DNA from: Streptomyces sp. NBC_01255
Lineage (GTDB): Bacteria; Actinomycetota; Actinomycetes; Streptomycetales; Streptomycetaceae
DNA: 64,000 bases
NCBI RefSeq assembly: GCF_036226445.1
Contig: NZ_CP108474.1
Coordinates: forward strand, 8,184,001 to 8,248,000
Direction of reading: 5' to 3'
A program made the translations under genes and the position numbers. Below the pieces are notes generated by a model. It had not been told where the DNA came from, searched no databases, and saw only the letters and a program-made list of their open reading frames with translations. Shown piece after piece: positions 48,101-57,400 of the stretch. The first letter of the stretch is position 1; each line of letters begins with the position of its first letter.

Positions 48101-51100
48101 CCCTCGACAAGGAGGCGCGCAAGCTCCTCACGTTCGTCGACAACCGCCAGGACGCCTCACTCCAGGCGGGCCACTTCAACGACTTCGTCCAGATCACCCA
48201 GCTGCGCGGCGCCCTGTACCGGGCGGCCCTCGACGCGGGTGACGAGGGCCTCCACCACGAGGATCTCGCCTCCGCCGTCGCCAACGCCATCGGTCTCGAC
48301 CCCGTCGACTACACCGGTGACGGCGATCTGCCGCCCGCCCTTGCTCGTAACGCCGCCCGGACCCTGCGCGACGTGATCGCTTTCCGCCTCTACCTCGACC
48401 TCGAACGAGGCTGGCGCATCACCATGCCCAACCTGGAGCAGACGGGTCTCCTGGAGATCGACTACGAGGACCTGACCTGGATCGCCCGGAAGCAGGACCG
48501 CTGGGCGGGCACCCACAAGGCCCTGCGTGACGCCGACCCCGCCCTGCGAGCCGAGATCACGAAGGCGCTCCTCGACGAGATGCGCCGCTCCCTCGCCGTC
48601 GACGTCGCCTATTTCCGTGACGACTTCGACTCGCTCCAGCGTGCCAGCGAGGAGCGGCTGGTCGACCCGTGGATCCTCAGCGCCGCGGACAAGCCCACGG
48701 TCGCCACCGCCTACCCGCACCCCTCGCGCCCCGGCCTGGACCGTTCCAACCGGTTCCTGTCCGCCCGCGGAAAGTTCGGCAAGTACCTGAAGCGCGCGGA
48801 CGCGGCCTTCATGGAGCTCGGTCAGGACGACCTCCAGCTTGTCATCGAGGAGTTGCTGAAGGTCCTTGCCAAGGCCGGTCTGGTGAAGGAGGTCGCCGAG
48901 GCTCCGCAGCGCGCCGGTCGCTTCCACCGCCCCACCGGCCCCGTGCCGACCGGATACAGGGTGGCCGCCCAATCCCTCGTCTGGCGGGCCGGCAAGGGTG
49001 CGATCGGCGCCCACGACCCGCTGACCCGTACGTACCAGAGCGGCGACGGCCCGCGCGTCAACACCTTCTTCCAGCAGCTCTACAAGGACGCGGCGAGCGA
49101 GCTGGCCGGCCTGTTCGCCCGCGAGCACACCGCCCAGGTCGCCCCCCAGGAGCGGGAGAAGCGCGAAGAGGCCTTCCGCAAGGCGGAGCTGAAGCTGCTG
49201 TACTGCTCGCCGACGATGGAGCTGGGCGTCGACATCTCCTCGCTCAACGCGGTGATGATGCGCAACGTCCCGCCGACGCCCGCCAACTACGCCCAGCGCA
49301 GCGGCCGCGCCGGCCGCAGCGGCCAGCCCGCCCTCGTCACCACGTACTGCGCCACCGGCAACAGCCACGACCAGTACTACTTCCGCCGCTCCGACCGCAT
49401 GGTCGCCGGAGCCGTCGCCCCGCCGCGCCTCGACCTCGCCAACGAGGATCTGGTCCTCTCCCACCTGCAAGGCGTATGGATTGCCGAGGCCGGGCTCAAG
49501 CTGGGCCGGGCCATCCCCGAGGTGCTCGACGTCTCCTACCCCGAGACCGGCGACCGCCCGCAGCCCGCGCTCCGGCTCCAGCCGGACATCCGCGACGCCT
49601 CGCTCGACCCCGACGCCCAGCGCCGCACCGTCGACGCCGCCCTGCGTGTACTCGCCCCGCTGATCCCGCAGTTCGCGGAGACGACCTGGTGGTACGACGA
49701 CTGGATCCAAGACCGTGTCCGCACGGTTCCGCAGCGGTTCGACGACGCCTTCGACCGCTGGCGCGACCTGTTCCGGGCCGCACTCGACGACCAGTACATC
49801 CAGAACAAGCGCCGGCTCGACTACACCCTCACCGAGGGCGACCGCAACCGTGCCAACGGCCGCCGCCGCGAGGCCGAGACCCAGCTCAACCTGCTGATGA
49901 ACGAGAGCGTCGACAGCAAGTCGGTGCTCTCCGACTTCAACCCCTACCGCTACCTCGCCTCCGAGGGCTTCCTGCCCGGCTACTCCTTCCCGCGCCTGCC
50001 GCTCGCCGCCTATATCCCCACCATCGGCCGCCGCCGCGGCGACGGCGACTACCTTCAGCGTCCCCGCTTCCTCGCCATCCGCGAGTTCGGCCCCGGCGCG
50101 CTCATCTACCACGAAGGCGCCCGCTACCAGGTCACCCGCATCCAGCTCCCGCCGGACTCCTCGGGCGATCTCGCCACGACCGCGTCCCGCCGCTGCGACC
50201 GGTGCGGCTACCACCACGACCCGGAGGAGCGCGCCGACCGCTGCGAGATGTGCGACGAGCCCCTGGGCTCCGCCACCCACGGCCTGCTGCACCTGCACAC
50301 CGTCTACACCACCCGCCGCGAGCGGATCTCCTCCGACGAGGAGGAGCGCCGCCGCGCCGGTTTCCGCCTGGAGACCTCCTACCGCTTCCAGGACCACGGC
50401 ACCCGCAAGGGGCGCCAGGACGCCCAGGTCTCCGACACGTCCGGCGAGCGGATCGCCGTCGTGTCGTACGGGGACTCGGCGACCGTCCGCATCACCAACA
50501 CCGGCCGGGTCCGCGCCAAGAAGGACGAACCGGCCGGCTACTGGCTCGACCTCGCCGACGGCCGCTGGATGAACGACCGCGACGCCGCCGAGGCCTCCGG
50601 CGACTCCAGCGAACTGCCCGTCGTCGACCCCGACGGCAACGAGCGCCGCAGCAAGAAGCGCGTCCTCCCCTTCGTCGAGGACCGCCGCAACATCCTGGTC
50701 GTCACCCTCGACGAGCCGTTGTACGAGCCTGTCGCGCTTTCCCTGATGTACGCCCTCGAACGCGGCATCGAGGCCGCCTACGAGCTGGAGGACTCCGAGC
50801 TCAGCGCCGAACTCCTCCCGCCCGACGACGGTCCGCGCAACCGCATCCTCTTCACGGAGGCCGCGGAGGGCGGCGCGGGCGTGCTGCGTCGGCTGCAGTC
50901 CGAGCCGGGCGGCCTCGCCAAGGCAGCCGAACGGGCCCTGGAGATCTGCCACTTCGACCAGGACGGCACCGACCTCGCCCACCCGGAGTCCGCACGGCCC
51001 TGCGCGCTGGGCTGCTACGACTGTCTCCTGACCTACGGCAACCAGATCGCCCACGCCTCCATCAACCGCCATGCGGTGAAGGAACTCCTGCTGCGCCTCG

Positions 51101-51513
51101 CCTCGGCGACCGCGGCACGCGAGAAGCGCGGCGAGTCCCGAACGGAGCAGTTCCACCGACTCCTTGGTCAGACGGACACGCCTCTCACCCGGGTCGAGAC
51201 GGCGGTGGCCGAGACCATCGCCCAGGACAACCTGCTGACCTGGCTCAAGGCCAAGGGCCTCAACCTCCCCGACGAAGGCGAGACACTGATCACCGAGGCC
51301 AATGCCCAGGCCGACTACGTCTACCGGCTCGGCAACCTCGACATCGCCGTCTTCGTCGACCTGCCGGACACGGAACCCACCGCCCTGCGCGACGAGGACG
51401 CCGAGGAACGCCTCCTCGACGCCCGCTGGGACGTCGTCCGCTTCCCGCACGACACCGACTGGGACACCGTCGTCGCCGCACACCCCCGCATCTTCGGCAC
51501 CACCACCCACTGA
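45166..51513 (+). CDS. Ser/Thr kinase-SF2 helicase-DUF1998 fusion, defence-type
   Basis: 2115 aa. Kinase (about 10-280): glycine loop 'GPVGTGNMGEVHRA', Lys in 'LVAVKLIL', catalytic 'VIHRDLKPRNVML', 'LDFGMGR', 'MAPEQF' - all catalytic residues present, no TM helix. Helicase half 1: Walker A 'LTTGTGSGKSLSYIV' near 462, DELH box near 597, 'TSATMS'. Zinc-like 'FCRECGQEY'. Helicase half 2: 'CSPTMELGVDISSLN' near 1345 and 'QRSGRAGRSG'. 'CDRCGYHHDP...CEMCDEP' near 1680; DUF1998 ends with 'CALGCYDCLLTYGNQ' near 1950. The last ~95 residues ('QADYVYRLGNLDIAVFVDL') recall a PD-(D/E)XK/Vsr-like fold, tentative. The helicase resembles DruE (Druantia) and MrfA types. ATG 45166 with GAGGGAG. Confidence 0.85.
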   Translation: MDLETVAGRFRLRGPVGTGNMGEVHRAEDLQVPEGAAGRLVAVKLILRHRSGAIVDTRADAKAVDRFAREVRIMRRLQHPNITRIVDGGVDTARDSERGGLPYLAMELLDGDTLGDLIDEESQLPVSWAAAIGAQIADGLAHAHAARVIHRDLKPRNVMLTQGGVVKVLDFGMGRIADDSDETRLTSSGTAVGTARYMAPEQFRAGLVTEAADLYAFGCVLYEMLSGVPPFTDGSAYDLAQKHVNTAPTPLGLIRQDLPRELLRLVDRLLAKAPADRPESAVAAREALLPLAVSDGGASEVPSWGAFDPVRGLRVLVEARKPADSVPEPAATVIPTAEEQTPAPAPGMDVFGLHRELIKDYRAFTEGGTVIRDEVIRQFVEKDLEGKSQWPDPWLSLNPFFASGGTVLELAGQKVLHEECARIFQAKKTAGGTVCDGRSLTLHQHQREAIDAAAARASYVLTTGTGSGKSLSYIVPIVDRVLRDRDADSDADRDAEGRKPEKRVRAVIVYPMNALANSQLKELEKYLRDGYGEGREPVTFARYTGQEDDQRRKEIRDNPPDILLTNYVMLELMLTRPADRASLIKMARGLEFLVFDELHTYRGRQGADVALLIRRVREACQAADLQCIGTSATMSTEGTLDDQKAVVAEVASTLFGATVRPEHVIGETLIRATDPAPDTVPAERLRTPAAPRAYADLVRDPLARWIETHFGLATDEETGRLVRQRPAKIEEAAKELAERSGVDEEACVAAIRATLEAGSQAKNPNTERPLFAFRLHQFLSKGDTVHVTLEDKNTRHMTRAYQVEQPGSGGKPLMPLAFCRECGQEYVTVWRDEKDGDVRYEARRDTAATGGRQGDGYLYIDQDRRWPTSTQQAVVDRRLPESWLEVDDKGQEVVKKSYRDRVPSAVTVDPLGYEGRGELNAAFIPSPFLFCLHCGVSYEQTRAKDFAKLATLSQEGRSSATSLISASVVRSLKSVPAEALDKEARKLLTFVDNRQDASLQAGHFNDFVQITQLRGALYRAALDAGDEGLHHEDLASAVANAIGLDPVDYTGDGDLPPALARNAARTLRDVIAFRLYLDLERGWRITMPNLEQTGLLEIDYEDLTWIARKQDRWAGTHKALRDADPALRAEITKALLDEMRRSLAVDVAYFRDDFDSLQRASEERLVDPWILSAADKPTVATAYPHPSRPGLDRSNRFLSARGKFGKYLKRADAAFMELGQDDLQLVIEELLKVLAKAGLVKEVAEAPQRAGRFHRPTGPVPTGYRVAAQSLVWRAGKGAIGAHDPLTRTYQSGDGPRVNTFFQQLYKDAASELAGLFAREHTAQVAPQEREKREEAFRKAELKLLYCSPTMELGVDISSLNAVMMRNVPPTPANYAQRSGRAGRSGQPALVTTYCATGNSHDQYYFRRSDRMVAGAVAPPRLDLANEDLVLSHLQGVWIAEAGLKLGRAIPEVLDVSYPETGDRPQPALRLQPDIRDASLDPDAQRRTVDAALRVLAPLIPQFAETTWWYDDWIQDRVRTVPQRFDDAFDRWRDLFRAALDDQYIQNKRRLDYTLTEGDRNRANGRRREAETQLNLLMNESVDSKSVLSDFNPYRYLASEGFLPGYSFPRLPLAAYIPTIGRRRGDGDYLQRPRFLAIREFGPGALIYHEGARYQVTRIQLPPDSSGDLATTASRRCDRCGYHHDPEERADRCEMCDEPLGSATHGLLHLHTVYTTRRERISSDEEERRRAGFRLETSYRFQDHGTRKGRQDAQVSDTSGERIAVVSYGDSATVRITNTGRVRAKKDEPAGYWLDLADGRWMNDRDAAEASGDSSELPVVDPDGNERRSKKRVLPFVEDRRNILVVTLDEPLYEPVALSLMYALERGIEAAYELEDSELSAELLPPDDGPRNRILFTEAAEGGAGVLRRLQSEPGGLAKAAERALEICHFDQDGTDLAHPESARPCALGCYDCLLTYGNQIAHASINRHAVKELLLRLASATAAREKRGESRTEQFHRLLGQTDTPLTRVETAVAETIAQDNLLTWLKAKGLNLPDEGETLITEANAQADYVYRLGNLDIAVFVDLPDTEPTALRDEDAEERLLDARWDVVRFPHDTDWDTVVAAHPRIFGTTTH

Positions 51514-51545
51514 CGCCCGCCCACCACGAGGACTCGACCACCGAC

Positions 51546-54494
51546 ATGGCACTCACATACACCGCCGGATCCCTGGTGACCGCCCGCGGCCGCGAATGGG
51601 TGGTGCTCCCCGAGAGCGCCCACGACATGCTCGTCCTGCGCCCCCTCGGCGGATCCGACGACGACATCGCCGCCGTCTTCCCCGCCTTCGAGAACGTCAA
51701 GGGCGCCGAGTTCACCGCCCCCGAGCCCTCCGACCTCGGCGACCAGCGCGCCGCCGGCCTGCTGCGCACGGCCCTGCGCATCGGATTCCGCTCCGGCGCG
51801 GGCCCCTTCCGCTCCCTCGCCGGCATCGCCGTCGAACCCCGTGCCTACCAGCTCGTGCCGCTCCTGATGGCGCTGCGCCAGCAGACCGTACGCCTGCTCA
51901 TCTCCGACGACGTCGGCATCGGCAAGACCATCGAGGCCGGCCTCGTCGCGTCCGAGCTGCTCGCCCAGGGCGAGGCCACCGGCCTCGCCGTGCTCTGCGC
52001 GCCCGCGCTCGCCGAGCAGTGGCAGGCCGAGCTGCGCGGAAAGTTCGGCATCGACGCCGAACTCGTCCTCGCCTCCACCGTGTCCAGGCTGGAGCGCGGC
52101 CTGGACCTCGGACAGTCCCTGTTCGACAAGTATCCGCACGTCATCGTGTCGACGGACTTCATCAAGTCCACCCGCCACCGCGACGACTTCGTCCGTCACT
52201 GCCCCGACCTTGTCATCGTCGACGAGGCCCACACCTGCGTCGCCGCCGACGACACCTCGGCCGGCGCCCAGAACCAGCTGCGCTACGAACTCCTCAAGCG
52301 CGTCGCCGCCGACACCGAGCGCCACCTGCTTCTGGTCACCGCCACCCCGCACTCCGGCAAGGAGTCCGCGTTCCGTAACCTCCTCGGCTTGGTCAAGCCC
52401 GAGCTGGCCCGCGTCGACCTGGACAGCGAGTCCGGCCGAACCCTGCTTGCCCGGCACTTCGTCGCCCGCAAGCGCGCCGACGTCCGCCAGTACCTCACCA
52501 AGGAAGACGGGCTGAGTGACGACAGCCTGGCCGAGAAGACTGCGTTCCCCTCCGACCGGTACTTCAAGGACGAGACGTACAAGCTCGCCCCCGCGTACCG
52601 CGCCCTGCTCGACGACGCCATCGCCTACGCGAGCGAACGCGTCGAGGCCGCCGGCAGCCAGGGCAACCGGGAGGCCCGCATCGCCTGGTGGTCCGCGATC
52701 GCCCTCCTGCGTTCGCTGGTCTCCTCGCCGCGCGCCGCCGCCCAGACCCTCCGTACCCGCTCCGCCGCCGCGGTCGCCGCCTCCGCCGAGGAAGCCGACC
52801 GCCTGGGCGCCCCGCTGACCAGCGACTCCGCCGACAGCGACACCCTGGAAGGCATGGACGTCGCCCCCGGCGCCGAGACCGAGGAGGAGAACGCGGGCAG
52901 CCGCCTCGCCGAGCTCGCCGTCCGCGCCGCAGCGCTGGAGGGCCCCGAGCAGGACCTCAAACTGAAGGCGCTCGTCAAACACCTCAAGGCCCTGCTCGCC
53001 GACGGCCACAACCCGATCGTCTTCTGTCGTTACATCCCCACCGCCGAATACCTCGCCGCTCAGCTGGGCAACGACCCGGAGACGAAGAAGCGCGGCCCGC
53101 TCGGCGCGAAGACCGTCGTCAAGGCTGTCACGGGCACCCTCTCCCCGCAGCAGCGCATCGAACGCATCGAGGAGCTGGCGGTGGAGGCCGGCGACGACGC
53201 CGCCGCCCGCCGTGTCCTGATCGCCACCGACTGCCTCTCCGAGGGCGTCAACCTGCAGCACCACTTCGACGCCGTCGTCCACTACGACCTGGCCTGGAAC
53301 CCGACCCGCCACGACCAGCGCGAGGGCCGCGTCGACCGCTACGGCCAGAAGCGGGACCAGGTCCGCGTCATCACCCTGTACGGCGACGACAACGGCATCG
53401 ACGGCAAGGTCCTCGAAGTCCTCATCAAGAAGCACCGCCAGATCAAGAAGGACCTCGGCATCTCCGTCTCCGTTCCGGACGAGATGTCCACGGGTGTCAC
53501 TGACGCGATCGTGGAGTGGCTGCTCCTCCGGGGCCGCGAGGGCGAGCAGCAGGCCCTCTTCGGCTCCGATGCCTTCCAGCAGAGCTTCGGCGACCTGGAG
53601 CAGGACTGGAACTCCGCGGCCGAACGCGAGAAGAAGTCCCGCTCTCGCTTCGCCCAGCGCTCCATCCACCCGGAGGAGGTTGCCCGCGAGGTCGCCTCGG
53701 TGCGCGAGGCATTGGGCAGCGCCGGCGAGATCGAGACGTTCGTACGCGAATCCCTGGGCGCGCTCGGGGGAGTACTGCGCGAGACGGGCGACCTGTCCGC
53801 AGGGGACTTCACGGCCCAGGTCGGCGGCACGCCCGCCGGCCTGCGCGACGCGCTCGCCCCCGCCGTCGGCCCGGAGATCATCGAGAAGGACCGCCCGATC
53901 CCCTTCCGCCACGACCCGGCGGTGGCACGCGGCGAGGCCGCCCTCGTCCGCACGGACCCGGTGGTCGGCGCGCTCGCCGGACACGTCCTGAACGCCGCCC
54001 TCGACAAGGAGGCCGAGGGAGTCCGCCCGGCCCGCCGCTGCGGCGTCGTCACCACGGACGCCGTCGCCACCCGTACGACCCTGCTCCTCGTCCGCTACCG
54101 CTTCCACCTCACCCTGCCCTCGCGAACCGGCGAAAGGCAGCTCGTGGCCGAGGACGCCCGGCTGCTCGCCTTCCGGGGTGCACCGAAGAACGCCGAGTGG
54201 CTCACCCAGGAGGAGGCGGTCGCGCTTCTCGACGCGACCGCCACGGAGAACACCCCCGCAGACTTCGGCGAGCGGACCATGACCCGCATCCTCGGCCAAC
54301 TGGACGCGGTGACCGACCGCCTGGAGTCCTACGGCGAAGAGCTCGCCACCGAACTGGACGACTCCCACCGCCGGGTCCGCAAGGCCGCCGACGAGATCGT
54401 CCGAGGCCTCCGCGTCACCGCCCAGAAGCCCGCCGACATCCTCGGCGCCTACGTCTACCTGCCCGCAGCCGCTTCCGGAGAGGCCGTCGCCTGA
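51546..54494 (+). CDS. drmD: DrmD-like SNF2-family helicase
   Basis: 982 aa. N-terminal module 'AGSLVTARGREWVVLPES' as in DISARM DrmD. SNF2 motor: motif I 'ISDDVGIGKTIEAGLVASEL' near 118, motif II 'LVIVDEAHTCVA' near 225, 'LLVTATPHSGKES' near 265, motifs V-VI 'CLSEGVNLQHHFDAVVHYDL' and 'QREGRVDRYGQKRDQ' near 565-605. The long C-terminal part (~650-982) is helical with no named domain. It translocates on dsDNA; in class 1 DISARM, drmD neighbours the adenine methyltransferase exactly as here. ATG 51546, 32 nt after the kinase-helicase stop. Its stop shares one base with the methyltransferase start (TGATG). Confidence 0.87.
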   Translation: MALTYTAGSLVTARGREWVVLPESAHDMLVLRPLGGSDDDIAAVFPAFENVKGAEFTAPEPSDLGDQRAAGLLRTALRIGFRSGAGPFRSLAGIAVEPRAYQLVPLLMALRQQTVRLLISDDVGIGKTIEAGLVASELLAQGEATGLAVLCAPALAEQWQAELRGKFGIDAELVLASTVSRLERGLDLGQSLFDKYPHVIVSTDFIKSTRHRDDFVRHCPDLVIVDEAHTCVAADDTSAGAQNQLRYELLKRVAADTERHLLLVTATPHSGKESAFRNLLGLVKPELARVDLDSESGRTLLARHFVARKRADVRQYLTKEDGLSDDSLAEKTAFPSDRYFKDETYKLAPAYRALLDDAIAYASERVEAAGSQGNREARIAWWSAIALLRSLVSSPRAAAQTLRTRSAAAVAASAEEADRLGAPLTSDSADSDTLEGMDVAPGAETEEENAGSRLAELAVRAAALEGPEQDLKLKALVKHLKALLADGHNPIVFCRYIPTAEYLAAQLGNDPETKKRGPLGAKTVVKAVTGTLSPQQRIERIEELAVEAGDDAAARRVLIATDCLSEGVNLQHHFDAVVHYDLAWNPTRHDQREGRVDRYGQKRDQVRVITLYGDDNGIDGKVLEVLIKKHRQIKKDLGISVSVPDEMSTGVTDAIVEWLLLRGREGEQQALFGSDAFQQSFGDLEQDWNSAAEREKKSRSRFAQRSIHPEEVAREVASVREALGSAGEIETFVRESLGALGGVLRETGDLSAGDFTAQVGGTPAGLRDALAPAVGPEIIEKDRPIPFRHDPAVARGEAALVRTDPVVGALAGHVLNAALDKEAEGVRPARRCGVVTTDAVATRTTLLLVRYRFHLTLPSRTGERQLVAEDARLLAFRGAPKNAEWLTQEEAVALLDATATENTPADFGERTMTRILGQLDAVTDRLESYGEELATELDDSHRRVRKAADEIVRGLRVTAQKPADILGAYVYLPAAASGEAVA

Positions 54495-57400
54495 TGTCCG
54501 CCACCACCCGCAACCAGGTCTTCTCCGCCGTCCAGACGGTCGGCGCGCTGCTCCCGGCCGACATGCTGGTCCGGATCTCCGAGGGCAAGGACGTCCCCGG
54601 CTCCAAGCCCGCCGACTACGGTCTGCCGACCTCCCGCTCCGTACGGGACGAGGCCGAGCGCAGCTGGGAGTACCTCAAGCCCCTCTGGCGCGACCTCCGC
54701 AAGCGCCTCCCTGAAGACACCGGGACGGGCGCCCCGGCCGCCGACCCGACGGGCCTCGCGACCAGCGACTGGCTGGCCCCGCTCTGGCGCGAGCTCGGCT
54801 TCGGCCCGCTGACGGCGATGGGCCCGGCGGGCATCGTCGCCGACTCCGACGCGGACAAGTCCTTCCCGGTCTCTCACCGTTGGCGCCACGCCCTCATCCA
54901 CCAGACCGCCTGGAACGCCGGCCTCGACAAGCGCGTCGCCGGCCAGGTCCCGCCCCAGTCCATGCTCCAGGAGTGCCTCAACCGGACCGAGGCCCACCTG
55001 TGGGGCGTCCTCACGAACGGCCGCCAGATCCGGCTGCTGCGCGACTCCAGCGCGCTGGCGACCGCGTCGTACGTCGAGTTCGACCTCGAGGCGATCTTCG
55101 ACGGCGAACTGTTCAGCGAGTTCGTCCTGCTGTACCGGCTGCTGCACGTCTCCCGCTTCGACGTGGCGGACGGCGCGGCACCGTCCGGCTGCTGGCTGGA
55201 AAAGTGGCGTACGGAAGCCATCGCCTCGGGCACACGGGCCCTGGACCAGCTCCGCAAAGGCGTCCAGGCTGCCATCACCACCCTGGGCACCGGCTTCCTC
55301 CGCCACCCGGCCAACAAGGCCCTGCGCGAGGACACGGACGTCAAGGCCCTGCACGGAGCCCTTCTCCGCCTGGTCTACCGCCTGCTCTTCGTCTTCGTGG
55401 CGGAGGACCGCGACGCGCTGCACGGCCTGGAGGCGAGTGAACAGGCACGCGAGCGGTACGCGGCGTACTTTTCCTCGGAGCGGTTGCGCAAGCACGCCCG
55501 CCGCCGCCGGGGCACGGCCCACGGCGACCTCTACCAGGCCCTGCGGATCGTCCTCGACGCCCTCGGCGACGAGAACGGCCGCCCGGAACTGGGCCTGCCG
55601 GGCCTCGGCGGCATCTTCGACGCCTCGGACGTGGACGCCCCGCTGGACGGCCTGTCCCTGTCGAACGAGTACCTCCTCACGGCCGTACGCCACCTCTCCC
55701 AGGTCCGGGACACGGGCTCGCGCCGCTGGCGCACCGTCGACTACCGGCACCTGGACGCCGAGGAACTGGGCTCGATCTACGAGTCCCTGCTCGAACTCGT
55801 CCCGCAGCACAGTGCGGTGGACCGCACCTTCGAACTGGTGGAACTGGCCGGCAACACGCGGAAGACGACGGGCTCGTACTACACTCCGTCCTCGCTCATC
55901 GACTGCCTGCTCGACTCGGCCCTCGACCCGGTGATAGACGATGCGGTCAAGCGCGGCGAGCAGGCGGCGACGTCGGCGGGCGAGCCGGACCCGTCGAACG
56001 CGATCGTCCGCGAGCTCCTCGGCCTGACGGTCTGCGACCCGGCCTGCGGCTCGGGCCACTTCCTGGTGGCGGCGGCGCGACGCATCGCGAAGCGGGTGGC
56101 GGCGGTACGGGAACGCAACCCGGAGCCGACGCTCGAGGCCGTCCGCCATGCGCTGCACGAGGTCGTGGCCCGCTGCATCTACGGCGTGGACCTCAACCCG
56201 ATGGCGGTGGAACTGGCGAAGGTGTCGCTGTGGCTGGAGGCCCTGGAACCGGGCAAGCCGTTGGGCTTCCTTAACGCGCACGTGAAGCACGGCAACGCGC
56301 TGATCGGGGCGACGCCGAGTCTGCTGCGGGGTGGGATCCCGGACGAGGCGTTCATCGCGACGGAGGGTGACGACAAGAAGCACGCCAAGTCCCTGGAGAA
56401 GCTCAACGCCGAGGAGCGGAAGGGCCAGTTCACCCTCTTCGACATGGAGGACGAGGGTGTGAAGGTTGCCAACACCACCTTCGCGTCCGGCATGCGTCGC
56501 ATCACCCACGCTCCCTCTGACGACCTGAGGGACGTACGTGGCCAGGCGGCGGCCTACGAACAGTGGGAGAAGTCCTCCGACTACGTCAACGCCCTCCACC
56601 TGGCCGACGCCTGGTGCGCGGCCTTCATGTGGCTCAAGACATCGGAGGCTCCGAGGGCGGTGACGCACGGTGTGTTCCGCGCCCTGGAGGACCCGAGCGC
56701 GTCGAGCGCGTCGAAGGCGACCCACGACGAGATCCTGCGGCTGCGGGAGCAGTACCACTTCTTCCACTGGCACCTGGAGTTCCCGGAGGTGTTCGCGGTC
56801 CCGGAGTCGGGGAAGGGGATCAGCGAGGCGACGGGCTGGGCTGGCGGTTTCGACTGTGTCCTTGGCAACCCGCCGTGGGACAGCGTGGAGCTGAAGGAAC
56901 AGGAGTTCTTCGCGCAGCGCGCCCCAGAGATTGCCGCGATCTCGAACGCGAGCGCCCGCAAGAAGCAGATCGCCAAGCTCCAGGAAGACCCGGAATCGCT
57001 GGAACTGTACAAGGAGTACGCGGAGGCGAAGCGAGCCGTCTACGCGGAGAGCCACTTCCTGCGCAGGTCGAAGCGGGTACCCCTGACGGGGCAGGGGAAC
57101 CTGAACCTGTACGCGGTGTTTGCGGAGACGGACCGGATCCTGACGGGGGAGCGGGGACGAGCCGGCGTCATCGTGCCGACAGGCATCGCGACGGATGCCA
57201 GGACGCAGTACTTCTTCAAGGACCTGGTGGAGAACGGTTCGATCGCGGCGCTGTACGATTTCGAGAATCGTAACGCCCTGTTCCCTGACGTGGACTCCCG
57301 AATGAAGTTCAGCATTCTGTCCATCATGGGCCGGGGACTACGTGAGCTTGTAGCGCGATTCGCCTTCTTCCTCCACGACCCGGCAGAGCTGGACGACGTG

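Noticed and set aside
48157..51552. 1131-codon minus-strand open frame opposite the kinase-helicase
   Set aside because: The product is Val/Gly/Asp/Glu-rich without any domain, while the plus strand has unmistakable helicase and DUF1998 motifs.
51321..57055. Two long minus-strand frames opposite drmD and the methyltransferase
   Set aside because: Antisense shadows; no ribosome site or family similarity.
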